From: Mucilaginibacter aquaedulcis
GTDB taxonomy: Bacteria; Bacteroidota; Bacteroidia; Sphingobacteriales; Sphingobacteriaceae
Reading direction: 5' to 3'
Length of the DNA stretch: 64,000 nucleotides
Assembly (NCBI RefSeq): GCF_030409325.1
Contig: NZ_JAUFPR010000008.1
Coordinates: 310,001 to 374,000 of the forward strand
In this document: piece by piece, positions 24,619 to 33,444 of the stretch
Numbering within the stretch: position 1 is the stretch's first letter
Layout: each line of letters begins with the position of its first letter
The notes under the pieces: model-generated
Database searches by the model: none
Told to the model about the DNA's origin: nothing
Seen by the model: only the letters and a program-made list of their open reading frames with translations
Made by a program: the position numbers and the translations under genes

Positions 24619-25299
24619 ATGAAAGGCAACAGGCTTAAGCCAACCCTATTTAATCCGCGTTATGTATCCCTGTATAAATTAAAAAACAGGACTATTGAAA
24701 AAATAAAGGAGCTTACCCAGGCTAACAAGCAACTGCTGCTGGCCGATTTTGGCTGCGGCGATATGCCTTACCGCGAAGTGCTTGAACCCATGGTAGGCAA
24801 ATACCTGGGCATCGACCTTGACCTTAACCCCCTGGCCGAACATCATATTGATTTTGACAGCAAAACCACCCTGCCCGATAACTATGCCGATCTGGTATTA
24901 TCAAACCAGGTACTGGAACATGTGGATAGCCCCGCAGGCTATTTGCAGGAGGCCTACCGCATTTTAAAACCAGGCGGTTCAATGCTCATCAGCACGCATG
25001 GGTATTGGTTTTATCACCCAACCCCTAATGATTACTGGCGCTGGACGAGCGCCGGCCTCCGGAGGATCATCGAGGCTGAGGGCTTTCAGATCAGTTCGTT
25101 TTTTGGTTTGCTGGGCCTGCCGGCAAGTGGCCTGCAGTTGTTTCAGGATGGTATATATCAAAAGCTGCCTGGTTTTCTGAAGCCGCTTTTTGCTCTCATT
25201 ATGCAAACATTCATTATTTTGTTTGATAAAATCAGCTCGCAACCACAGCGCGACCGCGACGGAGCCATTTATGTAATTGTAGCTCAAAAACCGCTTTAA
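24619..25299 (+). CDS. class I SAM-dependent methyltransferase
   Basis: A 226-residue methyltransferase of the type found in glycan clusters. Motif I is LADFGCGDMPYREV, and the later VLSNQVLEHV and RILKPGGSMLIST motifs are typical of the Methyltransf_11 fold. A TTG at 24610 would add three residues but overlaps the -7 element, so the ATG at 24619 is preferred. It is the first gene of a plus-strand run of methyltransferases, glycosyltransferases and a flippase. Confidence 0.9.
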   Translation: MKGNRLKPTLFNPRYVSLYKLKNRTIEKIKELTQANKQLLLADFGCGDMPYREVLEPMVGKYLGIDLDLNPLAEHHIDFDSKTTLPDNYADLVLSNQVLEHVDSPAGYLQEAYRILKPGGSMLISTHGYWFYHPTPNDYWRWTSAGLRRIIEAEGFQISSFFGLLGLPASGLQLFQDGIYQKLPGFLKPLFALIMQTFIILFDKISSQPQRDRDGAIYVIVAQKPL

Positions 25300-25309
25300 T
25301 ATTATTTAT

Positions 25310-25317
25310 TAACTTTG
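25310..25317 (+). promoter_or_regulatory. -7 element TAACTTTG
   Basis: An exact TAnnTTTG match 40 bases before the ATG at 25358, located in the 58-bp gap after the first methyltransferase. It gives the glycan run its own internal promoter. Confidence 0.5.
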
Positions 25318-25357
25318 TAGCGCAAGCATAGCTTTAAATATATTCTCTGTATTTGTA

Positions 25358-26125
25358 ATGGTCCAAAATCTGAATCGCGAAACCGTTGTGTCTTATTATG
25401 ATGAGCACGTTAAAAATAAACTGAACGATTATATCAAGATCAATCCGCGCATTGAATATGCCTGGAAAACCATTAAACGCTTTGCTCCCTCAAAACCCCT
25501 GCGTATTTTAGAAGTTGGCTGCGGCATGGGCAACGTATGCTCACGTATGCATAAACGCTGGCCCGATGCCGTAATTACCGGGATAGACATCAGTACGCTC
25601 TCCATCCAGATAGCCCAAAAGCTTTTTGCTGATGATAAACTGAACTTCAGGGAAACCATATTACTGCCCGATACTTTTAATGAGCAGTTTGACCTGATTG
25701 TTTTTATGGATGTTTACGAACACATTGCCGTGAACGACAGGCCCGACGTGCATGCCGCATTAGCCAAAATATTGCGCAATAAAGGCAAGATCATTTTAAC
25801 GGTACCTACGCCGCATAACCTTAAATGGTCATTAGTGAACAAGCCCGAAACCATGCAACCCGTTGATGAACATATTTCCTTTGAGGTGATTGGCAAACTG
25901 GCTGCCGATACCGGTACCGAGGTGATCCTGTATCAGCGTAAAAACGTTTGGAACGTGGGCGACTATGCCCACATCGTGCTGGAAAAGAATGACGACTTTG
26001 AGGCAGCCTTCTTTCATCCCAAACCTGTTAATGCCACACAAAAAGGGCAACGGATGTTCAGCAAGCTCAAATCAAAAATTGAAAGTATTTTCAGAGGATA
26101 CTATGTTCGTAAAAAATTGAAGTAA
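25358..26125 (+). CDS. class I SAM-dependent methyltransferase
   Basis: A 255-residue methyltransferase. Motif I is ILEVGCGMGNVCS, the acidic residue after strand 2 is in ITGIDISTLSIQ, and DLIVFMDVYEHI fills the post-motif position. The C-terminus is basic (RGYYVRKKLK). The stop overlaps the next start (TAATG), so it is translationally coupled to the following glycosyltransferase. Its acceptor is probably a sugar or lipid-linked glycan, inferred from context. Confidence 0.9.
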   Translation: MVQNLNRETVVSYYDEHVKNKLNDYIKINPRIEYAWKTIKRFAPSKPLRILEVGCGMGNVCSRMHKRWPDAVITGIDISTLSIQIAQKLFADDKLNFRETILLPDTFNEQFDLIVFMDVYEHIAVNDRPDVHAALAKILRNKGKIILTVPTPHNLKWSLVNKPETMQPVDEHISFEVIGKLAADTGTEVILYQRKNVWNVGDYAHIVLEKNDDFEAAFFHPKPVNATQKGQRMFSKLKSKIESIFRGYYVRKKLK

Positions 26126-27261
26126 TGGGTATGGAGTATAATTTATGCATCATAAAGCCCAATAAAAACTCCTATTCAGAAACTTTTGTACAAGCCCATG
26201 TTGATAGGCTGGTGGGCCATAAAAAGGTTTTGTATGGCGGCGCGTTCCCGGTATATGATGATAAAGGGAAATTCCTGATCCGTTCGCCGCTGGCTGTGCT
26301 GTTATATCTTATTAAAAAACGTATCTTCAAAAAGGATAACATAGCTGAGCTTAACAAAGCCCTCGCTAAATATCTTACCCAACAAAAAGTTGATGTGATA
26401 CTTGCCGAGTATGGCATGGTTGGCGCTCGGGTAGCTACGGCCTGTAAAATGGCGGGTGTACCCTTAGTGATCCACTTTCATGGGGCCGACGCGCATCACC
26501 AGCCCACAGTTACCGAATACAAGGCATTGTACCAAAAAGCCTTTGCCTATGCCACCGCCATTGTCGTAGTGTCTGAAGATATGTACCAGACACTGCTTAA
26601 TTTAGGTGCCCCGGCCAATAAGCTTTTCCTGAATCCTTACGGTGTAAATGTAAACCTGTTCAGCCCGGTTAATGTGGCACAATCGGCACCAAACTTTTTG
26701 GCGGTAGGGCGCTTTGTAGGTAAAAAAGCACCATTGATAACGCTGCAGGCTTTTGAAACGGTAACCCATGCGTTTGCCGATGCCCGTTTATGGATGGTAG
26801 GTGAGGGCCCACTGCTTGATGCTGCCAGGCAGAAGGCTTGCGAATTGGGTATTGCTGAAAAGGTTACTTTTACTGGCAAACAATCAACCCCGCAGATACT
26901 TGAACTGATGAAAAAAATGCGGTGCTTTGTGCAGCATTCGGTTACAGCCTATGATGGTGATATGGAAGGTACGCCCAATACCATACTGGAAGCTTCGGCC
27001 TCGGCGTTGCCGGTTATATCAACCCGCCACGCCGGTATCAAGCAGGCTGTAGTTGATGGTGTTACCGGCTTACTTACTGATGAGTATGATGTTGCCGGCA
27101 TGGCACAGCATATGATAACTTTGGCAGGTTCGCCTGAATTGGCCGCGCAAATGGGCAAAGCAGGGCGCGAACATATATTGGCTAACTATAACATTGAAAA
27201 AAGAATAGCCATATTGGATAGTATTATTCAGCAAAGCTTAAAGGATAGAGCGGGGAGATAA
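26125..27261 (+). CDS. glycosyltransferase, GT4 family
   Basis: GT-B fold transferase of 378 residues using a nucleotide sugar. The C-terminal domain has the GT4 features FLAVGRFVGKKAP, a GEGPLLDAARQKACE donor-site segment, and an EASASALPVISTRHAGI stretch that supplies the donor-binding glutamate. The N-terminal half binds the acceptor. Its start overlaps the preceding methyltransferase stop; the Met at residue 3 is an alternative. Confidence 0.93.
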   Translation: MGMEYNLCIIKPNKNSYSETFVQAHVDRLVGHKKVLYGGAFPVYDDKGKFLIRSPLAVLLYLIKKRIFKKDNIAELNKALAKYLTQQKVDVILAEYGMVGARVATACKMAGVPLVIHFHGADAHHQPTVTEYKALYQKAFAYATAIVVVSEDMYQTLLNLGAPANKLFLNPYGVNVNLFSPVNVAQSAPNFLAVGRFVGKKAPLITLQAFETVTHAFADARLWMVGEGPLLDAARQKACELGIAEKVTFTGKQSTPQILELMKKMRCFVQHSVTAYDGDMEGTPNTILEASASALPVISTRHAGIKQAVVDGVTGLLTDEYDVAGMAQHMITLAGSPELAAQMGKAGREHILANYNIEKRIAILDSIIQQSLKDRAGR

Positions 27262-27301
27262 GTGCGGGGAGCGAGGGGAGTTCAATGCATTGTATGCAAA
27301 A

Positions 27302-27465
27302 GACTCACCCGGTCTACGCTCCGCTGGACCACCCTCTCTTCGCCTGTGGCGAAAAGATGGGAGGAGAATGGATGAAAGATAAATGGTAAAGAAAAAACTC
27401 CTTTACCCTCTTTCCAGCGAAGCTGAAGAGAGGGTCGACAAGCGCAGCGATGTCGGGGTGAGTCG
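27302..27465. repeat. roughly 160-bp dispersed repeat, copy 2 (inverted)
   Basis: This is the reverse-complement counterpart of 12570-12728. It begins GACTCACCCGGTCTACGC and ends ATGTCGGGGTGAGTCG. The two align end to end with mostly single-base changes, including changes inside stems. The gap 27262-27594 has no gene; it also has a GTTTGAAATGACAACG element end at 27526-27541 that matches the one at 22442-22457. Confidence 0.75.
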
Positions 27466-27594
27466 ATAAATAGCCTGATTTGATGAAGCTACCTCATCAT
27501 GGGCTTTTGTCTCATCACCGAGGGTTTGAAATGACAACGTTTAAATAAAAAAATGGCTATGCTTACTCAGCAAAGCAACAACTAACATATTCAA

Positions 27595-29097
27595 ATGAAC
27601 CTATTACAAAAGCAGGGCTTTTTAAATACTTTAATACTGTATGGCGGTGTTGCCCTGGGCTTTGTTAATGGTATATTTTTATTTCAGCGATTTTTAACGC
27701 TCGAGCAGATCGGCTTTTTTCAGCTCATGATCACTATATCGCTGTTGTATGCGCAAATAGCATCGGTAGGTATCAGTAATATCATTTTAAAATATTTTCC
27801 CTATTACCGCAGTGACGATAAAACCCACGGCGGCTTTGCCACATTTACCGCCTTGTGGACTCTGTTGGGCTTCGCGTTGTTTACCCTCGTGTTCTACCTG
27901 TTCAGAGAGCCTATATTAAACCATTATAGTCAAAATAAGGGCGGGGCATTACTGGTAAAGTATGCCTACTTTATAATCCCGCTATCATTTTTAACTATGG
28001 TTTATGCCACACTGGAAAGCATGGCTTCTACTGTTTTTAAAAATGTATTGTCGTCCTTTTTACGGGAGATCGGTTTGCGGTTATTTACACTGGTGAGTGT
28101 GGTGTTGCTGGCTTTTACGGTTATCAGTTATCACGATTTTTTATTTATCTACATTGTAGCCAATGTATGCGTGTCGCTCATTTTGCTGGTATATATCTCC
28201 AAAGGCAAAAATTTTAAGTTCTCGCGCATGTCGCCTCAGTTGTTAGCCGATAAAGGTAAATTTTTCAACTACGGTTTTTACACGGTTTTAAGCGGCAGCT
28301 CCTATGTGCTTATTCAAAATCTGGATAACATTATGCTCAGCTTATTAACTAAGCAGTCCTTAACTTTTGTTGGGGTATATGCCACGTTTTTCAGCATAGC
28401 TGTAGTTATTAGTTTACCGGCCAAGGCCCTGAGCCGCACCTCCCTGCAAATCATAGCACAATCATGGGCGGCAAATGATCTGGCCAAGATCGGCAAGATT
28501 TATCATAAAACATCGGTGGTGCAAATGCTTATAGGCTGCCTGTTGTTTATAGGTTTGGTGGTTAATAAATCGTTTATCATCATGTTATTGCACAAGCCGG
28601 AGTATGCCAATTTTTATGGTGTGTTTATAGTAGTGGGTATAGGTTTTCTGGTTGATATGACCGGGGGGGTAAATGGTTACATCATGAATTTTTCAAAATA
28701 CTACCGCCTCACTACCGTATTTATCGTATCGGCAGTTATTGTATGCGTGTTGTTAAACTGGGCGCTTATTCCGCGGTTGGGGATGATGGGGGCAGCTGTA
28801 ACTTACGCGCTTACCGTATTTCTGCTTAACCTGGCTTATACCGTGTTTGTGAAGATAAAATTCGATTTGCAGCCTTTCGGGCGCGAACATTTATGGGTGT
28901 TGCTTATGAGTACCTTATGTTTGCTGGTAGGTCTTTATTTACCGGCCATTAAAAACGTATATATAGATATGGTGTACCGCAGTATCATTATAGGTATTAT
29001 ATATACCGCACTGGCTTACTTTTTAAAAATATCAGAAGATATCAATATTATATTCGACCGTATTTTGAAGAAGAAAACGCCCGGTACCAGTGTTTAA
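27595..29097 (+). CDS. polysaccharide flippase (Wzx/MOP superfamily)
   Basis: Integral membrane protein of 500 residues with 12-14 hydrophobic helices, typical of the lipid-linked oligosaccharide flippase family. The N-terminal LLQKQGFLNTLILYGGVALG opens the first helix and the repeat of six-helix bundles is visible. It probably moves undecaprenol-linked repeat units across the inner membrane. It sits inside a run of glycosyltransferases and methyltransferases; a Wzy-type polymerase is not seen in the window. Confidence 0.9.
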   Translation: MNLLQKQGFLNTLILYGGVALGFVNGIFLFQRFLTLEQIGFFQLMITISLLYAQIASVGISNIILKYFPYYRSDDKTHGGFATFTALWTLLGFALFTLVFYLFREPILNHYSQNKGGALLVKYAYFIIPLSFLTMVYATLESMASTVFKNVLSSFLREIGLRLFTLVSVVLLAFTVISYHDFLFIYIVANVCVSLILLVYISKGKNFKFSRMSPQLLADKGKFFNYGFYTVLSGSSYVLIQNLDNIMLSLLTKQSLTFVGVYATFFSIAVVISLPAKALSRTSLQIIAQSWAANDLAKIGKIYHKTSVVQMLIGCLLFIGLVVNKSFIIMLLHKPEYANFYGVFIVVGIGFLVDMTGGVNGYIMNFSKYYRLTTVFIVSAVIVCVLLNWALIPRLGMMGAAVTYALTVFLLNLAYTVFVKIKFDLQPFGREHLWVLLMSTLCLLVGLYLPAIKNVYIDMVYRSIIIGIIYTALAYFLKISEDINIIFDRILKKKTPGTSV

Positions 29098-29192
29098 ATT
29101 TTATTACAATTTTGCTCCTTTGGCGATAAAAAAATAATTTTTTATTTATTTGAAACAGAAACTAAAGGGTATAGTTTTACATTCGTAAACCC

Positions 29193-29966
29193 ATGCAGGA
29201 ATCAATAATTAGCGGTAACGTTAAAACCGCGTACGATCAGTTTTATGAAAAGCACGACGAAGCCTGGCGTACGCTGAGCGGCAAGTACAAGGGGCAGCAC
29301 ATTATAGAGGTGTGCCGCGGTCTTTCCTTTAAAAATGTGCTTGAAGTTGGCGCCGGGGATGGCAGTATACTGAAATTTTTATCAGATAATAGCTTTGCGC
29401 CCGAGTACCAGGCGGTAGAAATATCGGCCAGCGGGGTTGATCATATCCGCTCGCGCGGAATCAAAAATCTTACCGCGGTGCAGGTGTTTGATGGTTATAA
29501 ACTGCCTTTTGCTGATGATAGCTTTGATCTGATCATCCTGTCGCACGTGCTGGAGCATGTAGAGCATGAACGTCTACTGCTACGCGAAATGAGGCGGGTG
29601 GCCAAATATTGTGTTATTGAAGTACCGCGCGATTATAAATTTAATGTTGATACCCGCATTAAGCATTTTCTGGCTTACGGGCACATCAACGTGTACACGC
29701 CAACATCGCTGCGTTACCTGTTAAGTACCGAAGGTTTTGAGGTAGAGAACGATCTGGTATCGCTTATTGATCCGGAAGTAACCAGGTTCAATACTTACAT
29801 CAACCAGAAAAAAAAGAAGAGCCTGCTCACCAATCTGCGCATCACTGCCGAGTTTAAAGTGAAGCAAAATCTGAGTAAAATCTTCGGAAAAAAAGTAAGT
29901 GAACAATTTGCGAACGCTTATACCGTTTTGTGTAAAAAAGCCAGTCAGCAACCCGAATTATTCTGA
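29193..29966 (+). CDS. class I SAM-dependent methyltransferase
   Basis: A 257-residue methyltransferase. Motif I is VLEVGAGDGSILKF, followed by YQAVEISASGVDHI, DLIILSHVLEHVEHERL and VIEVPRD. The C-terminal 60 residues are basic and may contact the glycan acceptor or membrane. A near-match -7 element (TACATTCG) precedes the ATG. It is followed 14 bases on by a glycosyltransferase gene. Confidence 0.9.
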   Translation: MQESIISGNVKTAYDQFYEKHDEAWRTLSGKYKGQHIIEVCRGLSFKNVLEVGAGDGSILKFLSDNSFAPEYQAVEISASGVDHIRSRGIKNLTAVQVFDGYKLPFADDSFDLIILSHVLEHVEHERLLLREMRRVAKYCVIEVPRDYKFNVDTRIKHFLAYGHINVYTPTSLRYLLSTEGFEVENDLVSLIDPEVTRFNTYINQKKKKSLLTNLRITAEFKVKQNLSKIFGKKVSEQFANAYTVLCKKASQQPELF

Positions 29967-29980
29967 TTTTTTGATTACCC

Positions 29981-30880
29981 ATGCAGCAACTTGCCCCTAT
30001 TGCGTTATTTGTTTATAACCGGCCCGATCATACGCGCCGTACGCTGATCCATTTGCAAAAAAATGTGCTTGCAGATGAGTCAAGGCTGTACATATTTAGT
30101 GATGCCCCTAAAACTGATGCCGACCGTGAAAAGGTGGAGCAGGTGAGGCAGGTAATCAGGGAAACGTGGAGTTTTAAATCAGTAAAGATCATTGAGCGCA
30201 GCCAAAACCTTGGTTTGGCCGAATCCATTATCAGCGGCGTAACCCAACTGGTTTATGAGTATGGCAAGGTGATCGTTTTTGAAGATGATCTGCTGTCGTC
30301 ACCCTATACCCTCGAGTATTTTAATGAGGCCCTAACCTATTATGCCAAGCAGGAAAAGGTGATGCATATTGGCGCGTACATGTACAACCTGAAGGATAAG
30401 GGCCTGCCCGAGTCATTCTTTTACCGTGCGGCCAGCAGCTGGGGCTGGGCAACCTGGGCACGCGCCTGGAACCATTTTGAACCCGATATTGATAAACTGA
30501 TAGCCCGGTTTGATCCGCTTGATATTCTCCGTTTTTCTATCGAAGGCAAAATGAATTTCTGGCGACAGGTACAGGAATTTAAAGCCGGCAAAAATAATTC
30601 ATGGGCCATACGCTGGTATGCCTCCATCTTTTTAAGAGGCGGTTTAACGCTGAACCCCTCACGCTCGCTCATCAACAACATCGGGCACGATGGTACAGGC
30701 GTACACTCCAACCGTGAAAGCATGTATGATGTGCATATCTCACAGCAACCCGTAAAAAAATTCCCCGATGTAATAGAGGAGGACGAAAGAGCCTACCTCG
30801 CCATCAAAAACTTCCTGGCCCACCGCAAAGGCAACCTGCTCAAACGCGTAGTACGCTACGTAAGGCAAAAGATGGGGTAA
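29981..30880 (+). CDS. GT2-like glycosyltransferase
   Basis: A 299-residue GT-A-type transferase. The N-terminus PIALFVYNRPDHTRRTL is the nucleotide-sugar binding strand-loop, and an acidic pair in VFEDDLLSSPYTLEYFN can serve as the DxD-like metal site. A tryptophan-rich SSWGWATWARAWNHFE segment is typical of this subfamily. It ends at a gap with repeats and a hairpin, so it closes the first half of the glycan region. Confidence 0.88.
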   Translation: MQQLAPIALFVYNRPDHTRRTLIHLQKNVLADESRLYIFSDAPKTDADREKVEQVRQVIRETWSFKSVKIIERSQNLGLAESIISGVTQLVYEYGKVIVFEDDLLSSPYTLEYFNEALTYYAKQEKVMHIGAYMYNLKDKGLPESFFYRAASSWGWATWARAWNHFEPDIDKLIARFDPLDILRFSIEGKMNFWRQVQEFKAGKNNSWAIRWYASIFLRGGLTLNPSRSLINNIGHDGTGVHSNRESMYDVHISQQPVKKFPDVIEEDERAYLAIKNFLAHRKGNLLKRVVRYVRQKMG

Positions 30881-30897
30881 GCGCTTATTATTATACT

Positions 30898-30983
30898 TGT
30901 CATCTCGAACGAGGTACGAGGAGAGATCTTATGCTCACGATATGTTGAACATTCGAGATTCCTTACGCCTTTCAAAATGACTG
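30898..30983. repeat. dispersed repeat with TGTCAT/ATGAC ends
   Basis: Bases 30898-30928 are the exact reverse complement of 18951-18981, opening TGTCATCTCGAACGAGG. The element ends near CAAAATGAC at 30983. The gap 30881-31350 otherwise has a hairpin at 31014-31051, AT-rich DNA and no credible gene. Confidence 0.7.
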
Positions 30984-31013
30984 CCTGCCAGAAATTCCGT
31001 ATCTTTATATAAT

Positions 31014-31051
31014 AATAGCCCGGCATACTAAAAAAGTAAGGCCGGGCTATT
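31014..31051. terminator. 11-bp hairpin, possible terminator
   Basis: AATAGCCCGGC pairs perfectly with GCCGGGCTATT around a 16-base loop. A strong T-run is lacking, so intrinsic termination is less certain than its stability suggests. Confidence 0.5.
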
Positions 31052-31338
31052 GCATTAAAAGCCGGGAAATATCCAGAATTAGCAGGTGGTTACCCAGTGT
31101 ATTGATAGTCAATATATTATAACTTTTTAAACCTGAAAAAACCTTATCAAAACGCTTTAAAATGGGTTAAATACGAATAAAAGCCCCCGATTTTCATAAA
31201 AAGCGATCCGTTTTTGAAAATTTTCTGCTGAAAATTTGTTAAAATAAAACTTTAAGAAGTTTTTGCCCGGCGATGTACCTCCAAAAACAAGACGAGTTTT
31301 TGCCCTTCAAATTTTATTCAGGTTGCTACTAATAAATG

Positions 31339-31346
31339 TATTTTTG
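31339..31346 (+). promoter_or_regulatory. -7 element TATTTTTG, near-leaderless
   Basis: TATTTTTG matches TAnnTTTG and ends 4 bases before the ATG at 31351. It overlaps an in-frame ATG at 31336, which argues against that codon as the start. Confidence 0.55.
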
Positions 31347-31350
31347 GGCC

Positions 31351-32637
31351 ATGTTAAAAGTAGTGCATCTGAACACTTATGATGGCAATGGCGGCGCGGG
31401 CCGGGCCTGTATGCGCCTGAACCGGGCACTGCTCAGCCAGGGTATCGATTCAAAGGTTATTGTACATTATAAGTTTGGAAAAAATCCAAAGGTACTTACT
31501 TTTAACTCCAACGCGGTACAAAAGGCATACACGGCTGCAACCATTATCCTGGAGCGGTTACGGGCCAAAAAGTACCTGAAACCCCTATCGCGCACGCCGT
31601 TTTCATTTACCTGGTTCGGGCGGTCGGTGATTCATAACCAGGAAGTTAAAAATGCCGATATCATACATCTGCACTGGATAAACCATGGCTTTTTAAATCC
31701 TCGGCACCTTGCCGAGATAGCCAAACTGAATAAACCCGTTGTATGGACTTTCCATGATAGTAATGCTTTTACCGGCGGTTGCCATGTACGCTATACCTGC
31801 GATCATTATATGCGCCAATGTGGCAATTGCCCACTGCTGATCGAGGCTTCAGAAAATGACATCTCACACCGGATCTGGCAGCAAAAGCATGAGGCTTACA
31901 AGGTGCTTGATTTTGCCATTGCCGCCCCAAGTTCATGGATGAAACAGTCGGTACTCAGCAGCAGCCTGATGCGTGGTAAGTTGGTAAAACAATTGCCCAA
32001 CACTCTTGAAACCGATGTTTTTAAACCGGTCAATAAAAAGCATGCGAAAGAAAAAGCGGGCTTGCCTACAGATAAGTTCATTTTCCTGAGCGGCTTTATG
32101 CCCTCACGAAAAGACCTGCACAAGGGCACCCAGTACCTGCTGGAAAGCATGGAATTACTAAAACAACGTTTAGGTGCCAAAGCCGACCAGGTAGAACTTG
32201 TTGTTTTCGGTAACCGAGGCACCGAGGGTGTGCCCGATTTTCCGTTCAAAACCAGTTTTTTGGGCACTATCAATAATGATGAACAACTGGCACTACACTA
32301 TGCCGCTGCCGATGCATTCCTGATCCCATCGCTGGAAGATAATCTTCCATACACGGTAATGGAAAGCCTTGCCTGCGGAACCCCTGTTATAGCCTTTACA
32401 ACAGGCGGAATACCCGATATGGTGCAGCATGAATACAATGGCTATTTGGCTACTTATCGTTCATCTGAGAGCTTTACAGATGGCATGGAGTGGGTGATAG
32501 GCTATGCTGATAAGGATAAACTACAGCAACAGGCCCGGCAAACGGTAATGGATACCTTTTCGGAAGAAGTTATCGCTAAAAAGCATATCGCTCTGTACCA
32601 TGAATTGCTGAGCTACAAAGGAGGTAACCATGTTTAA
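31351..32637 (+). CDS. glycosyltransferase, GT4 family
   Basis: A 428-residue GT-B transferase. The N-terminus VVHLNTYDGNGGAGRACMRL is the acceptor-domain glycine loop, and GCHVRYTCDHYMRQCGNCPL is a cysteine-rich insert typical of this GT4 subfamily. The C-terminal donor site is FLIPSLEDNLPYTVMESLAC. The ATG at 31351 is preferred over an in-frame ATG at 31336, which lies in the promoter element. Its stop overlaps the start of the next gene. Confidence 0.93.
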   Translation: MLKVVHLNTYDGNGGAGRACMRLNRALLSQGIDSKVIVHYKFGKNPKVLTFNSNAVQKAYTAATIILERLRAKKYLKPLSRTPFSFTWFGRSVIHNQEVKNADIIHLHWINHGFLNPRHLAEIAKLNKPVVWTFHDSNAFTGGCHVRYTCDHYMRQCGNCPLLIEASENDISHRIWQQKHEAYKVLDFAIAAPSSWMKQSVLSSSLMRGKLVKQLPNTLETDVFKPVNKKHAKEKAGLPTDKFIFLSGFMPSRKDLHKGTQYLLESMELLKQRLGAKADQVELVVFGNRGTEGVPDFPFKTSFLGTINNDEQLALHYAAADAFLIPSLEDNLPYTVMESLACGTPVIAFTTGGIPDMVQHEYNGYLATYRSSESFTDGMEWVIGYADKDKLQQQARQTVMDTFSEEVIAKKHIALYHELLSYKGGNHV

Positions 32638-33382
32638 CCCTAAACTTACGGTTATTACCATTGTATACAACAACGTGCGCGATATCGAACGTACCATGCT
32701 TTCGGTACTTGGGCAAACATATGCTAATATAGAATACATTATTATAGATGGCCTGTCAAACGATGGTACGTTGCAGGTTATCGGTAAATATGAAAAGCGT
32801 ATCAGCAAGCTTATCAGCGAGAAGGATAAAGGTATCTATGATGCCATGAACAAGGGCTTGGCTATAGCAACAGGCGACTATATAATATTCATGAACTCGG
32901 GAGATGAGTTTTATGATTCCGGTACAGTGGCCGCGGTTTTTGCCAGTGCAAATGATGCCGATATATACTATGGCGAAACCGAAATGATCAATGATGAAGG
33001 TCAAAGCCTTGGCCAGCGCAGGCATAAGGCGCCCGCAAAATTTACCTGGCGCGGCTTTAAATATGGCATGAGCATCAGCCACCAGGCTATATATATCAGG
33101 CGTACACTGGCTGAACCCTATGATAGCAGATATCAACTTAGTGCGGATATCGACTGGATAATCCGGGCGGCTAAAAAGGCCAAAACTATAGTGAACGTAA
33201 ATCGGCATGTAGCCAAATACCTGGTAGGGGGAATGTCGAAAAAGAAGCACAAGCAGAGTTTGCAGGAACGTTTCGACATTATGAAACGTTATTATGGGCT
33301 GGTACCAACAATACTAAATCACGTAGTTATAGCCTTTAATCTGGGTTGGTATTGGCTCAAAAACAAACGTACCAACGACTGA
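32630..33382 (+). CDS. glycosyltransferase, GT2 family
   Basis: GT-A-fold transferase of 250 residues, similar to WcaA/colanic-acid type enzymes. The nucleotide-binding start is KLTVITIVYNNVRDIERTM, with the donor motifs IIDGLSNDGT and IIFMNSGDEFYD. A basic C-terminal helix could associate with the membrane. The start lies inside the last codons of the upstream GT4 gene, indicating coupling. It converges on the YfhO gene with a terminator between. Confidence 0.94.
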   Translation: MFNPKLTVITIVYNNVRDIERTMLSVLGQTYANIEYIIIDGLSNDGTLQVIGKYEKRISKLISEKDKGIYDAMNKGLAIATGDYIIFMNSGDEFYDSGTVAAVFASANDADIYYGETEMINDEGQSLGQRRHKAPAKFTWRGFKYGMSISHQAIYIRRTLAEPYDSRYQLSADIDWIIRAAKKAKTIVNVNRHVAKYLVGGMSKKKHKQSLQERFDIMKRYYGLVPTILNHVVIAFNLGWYWLKNKRTND

Positions 33383-33393
33383 TCAACCCATAA

Positions 33394-33426
33394 AAAAAGC
33401 GATGAGTTGTTAACCCATCGCTTTTT
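33394..33426. terminator. bidirectional terminator between GT2 and YfhO genes
   Basis: AAAAAGCGATG pairs with CATCGCTTTTT around an 11-base loop. A- and T-tracts on both sides let it end both convergent transcripts. Confidence 0.88.
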
Positions 33427-33444
33427 CTTATATCAGTTAAAGTT

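Noticed and set aside
18951..30928. The exact 31-bp inverted repeats as attachment sites of a mobile island
   Set aside because: The intervening genes are ordinary core and glycan genes, there is no integrase, and further family members lie outside, so dispersed repeats explain it better.
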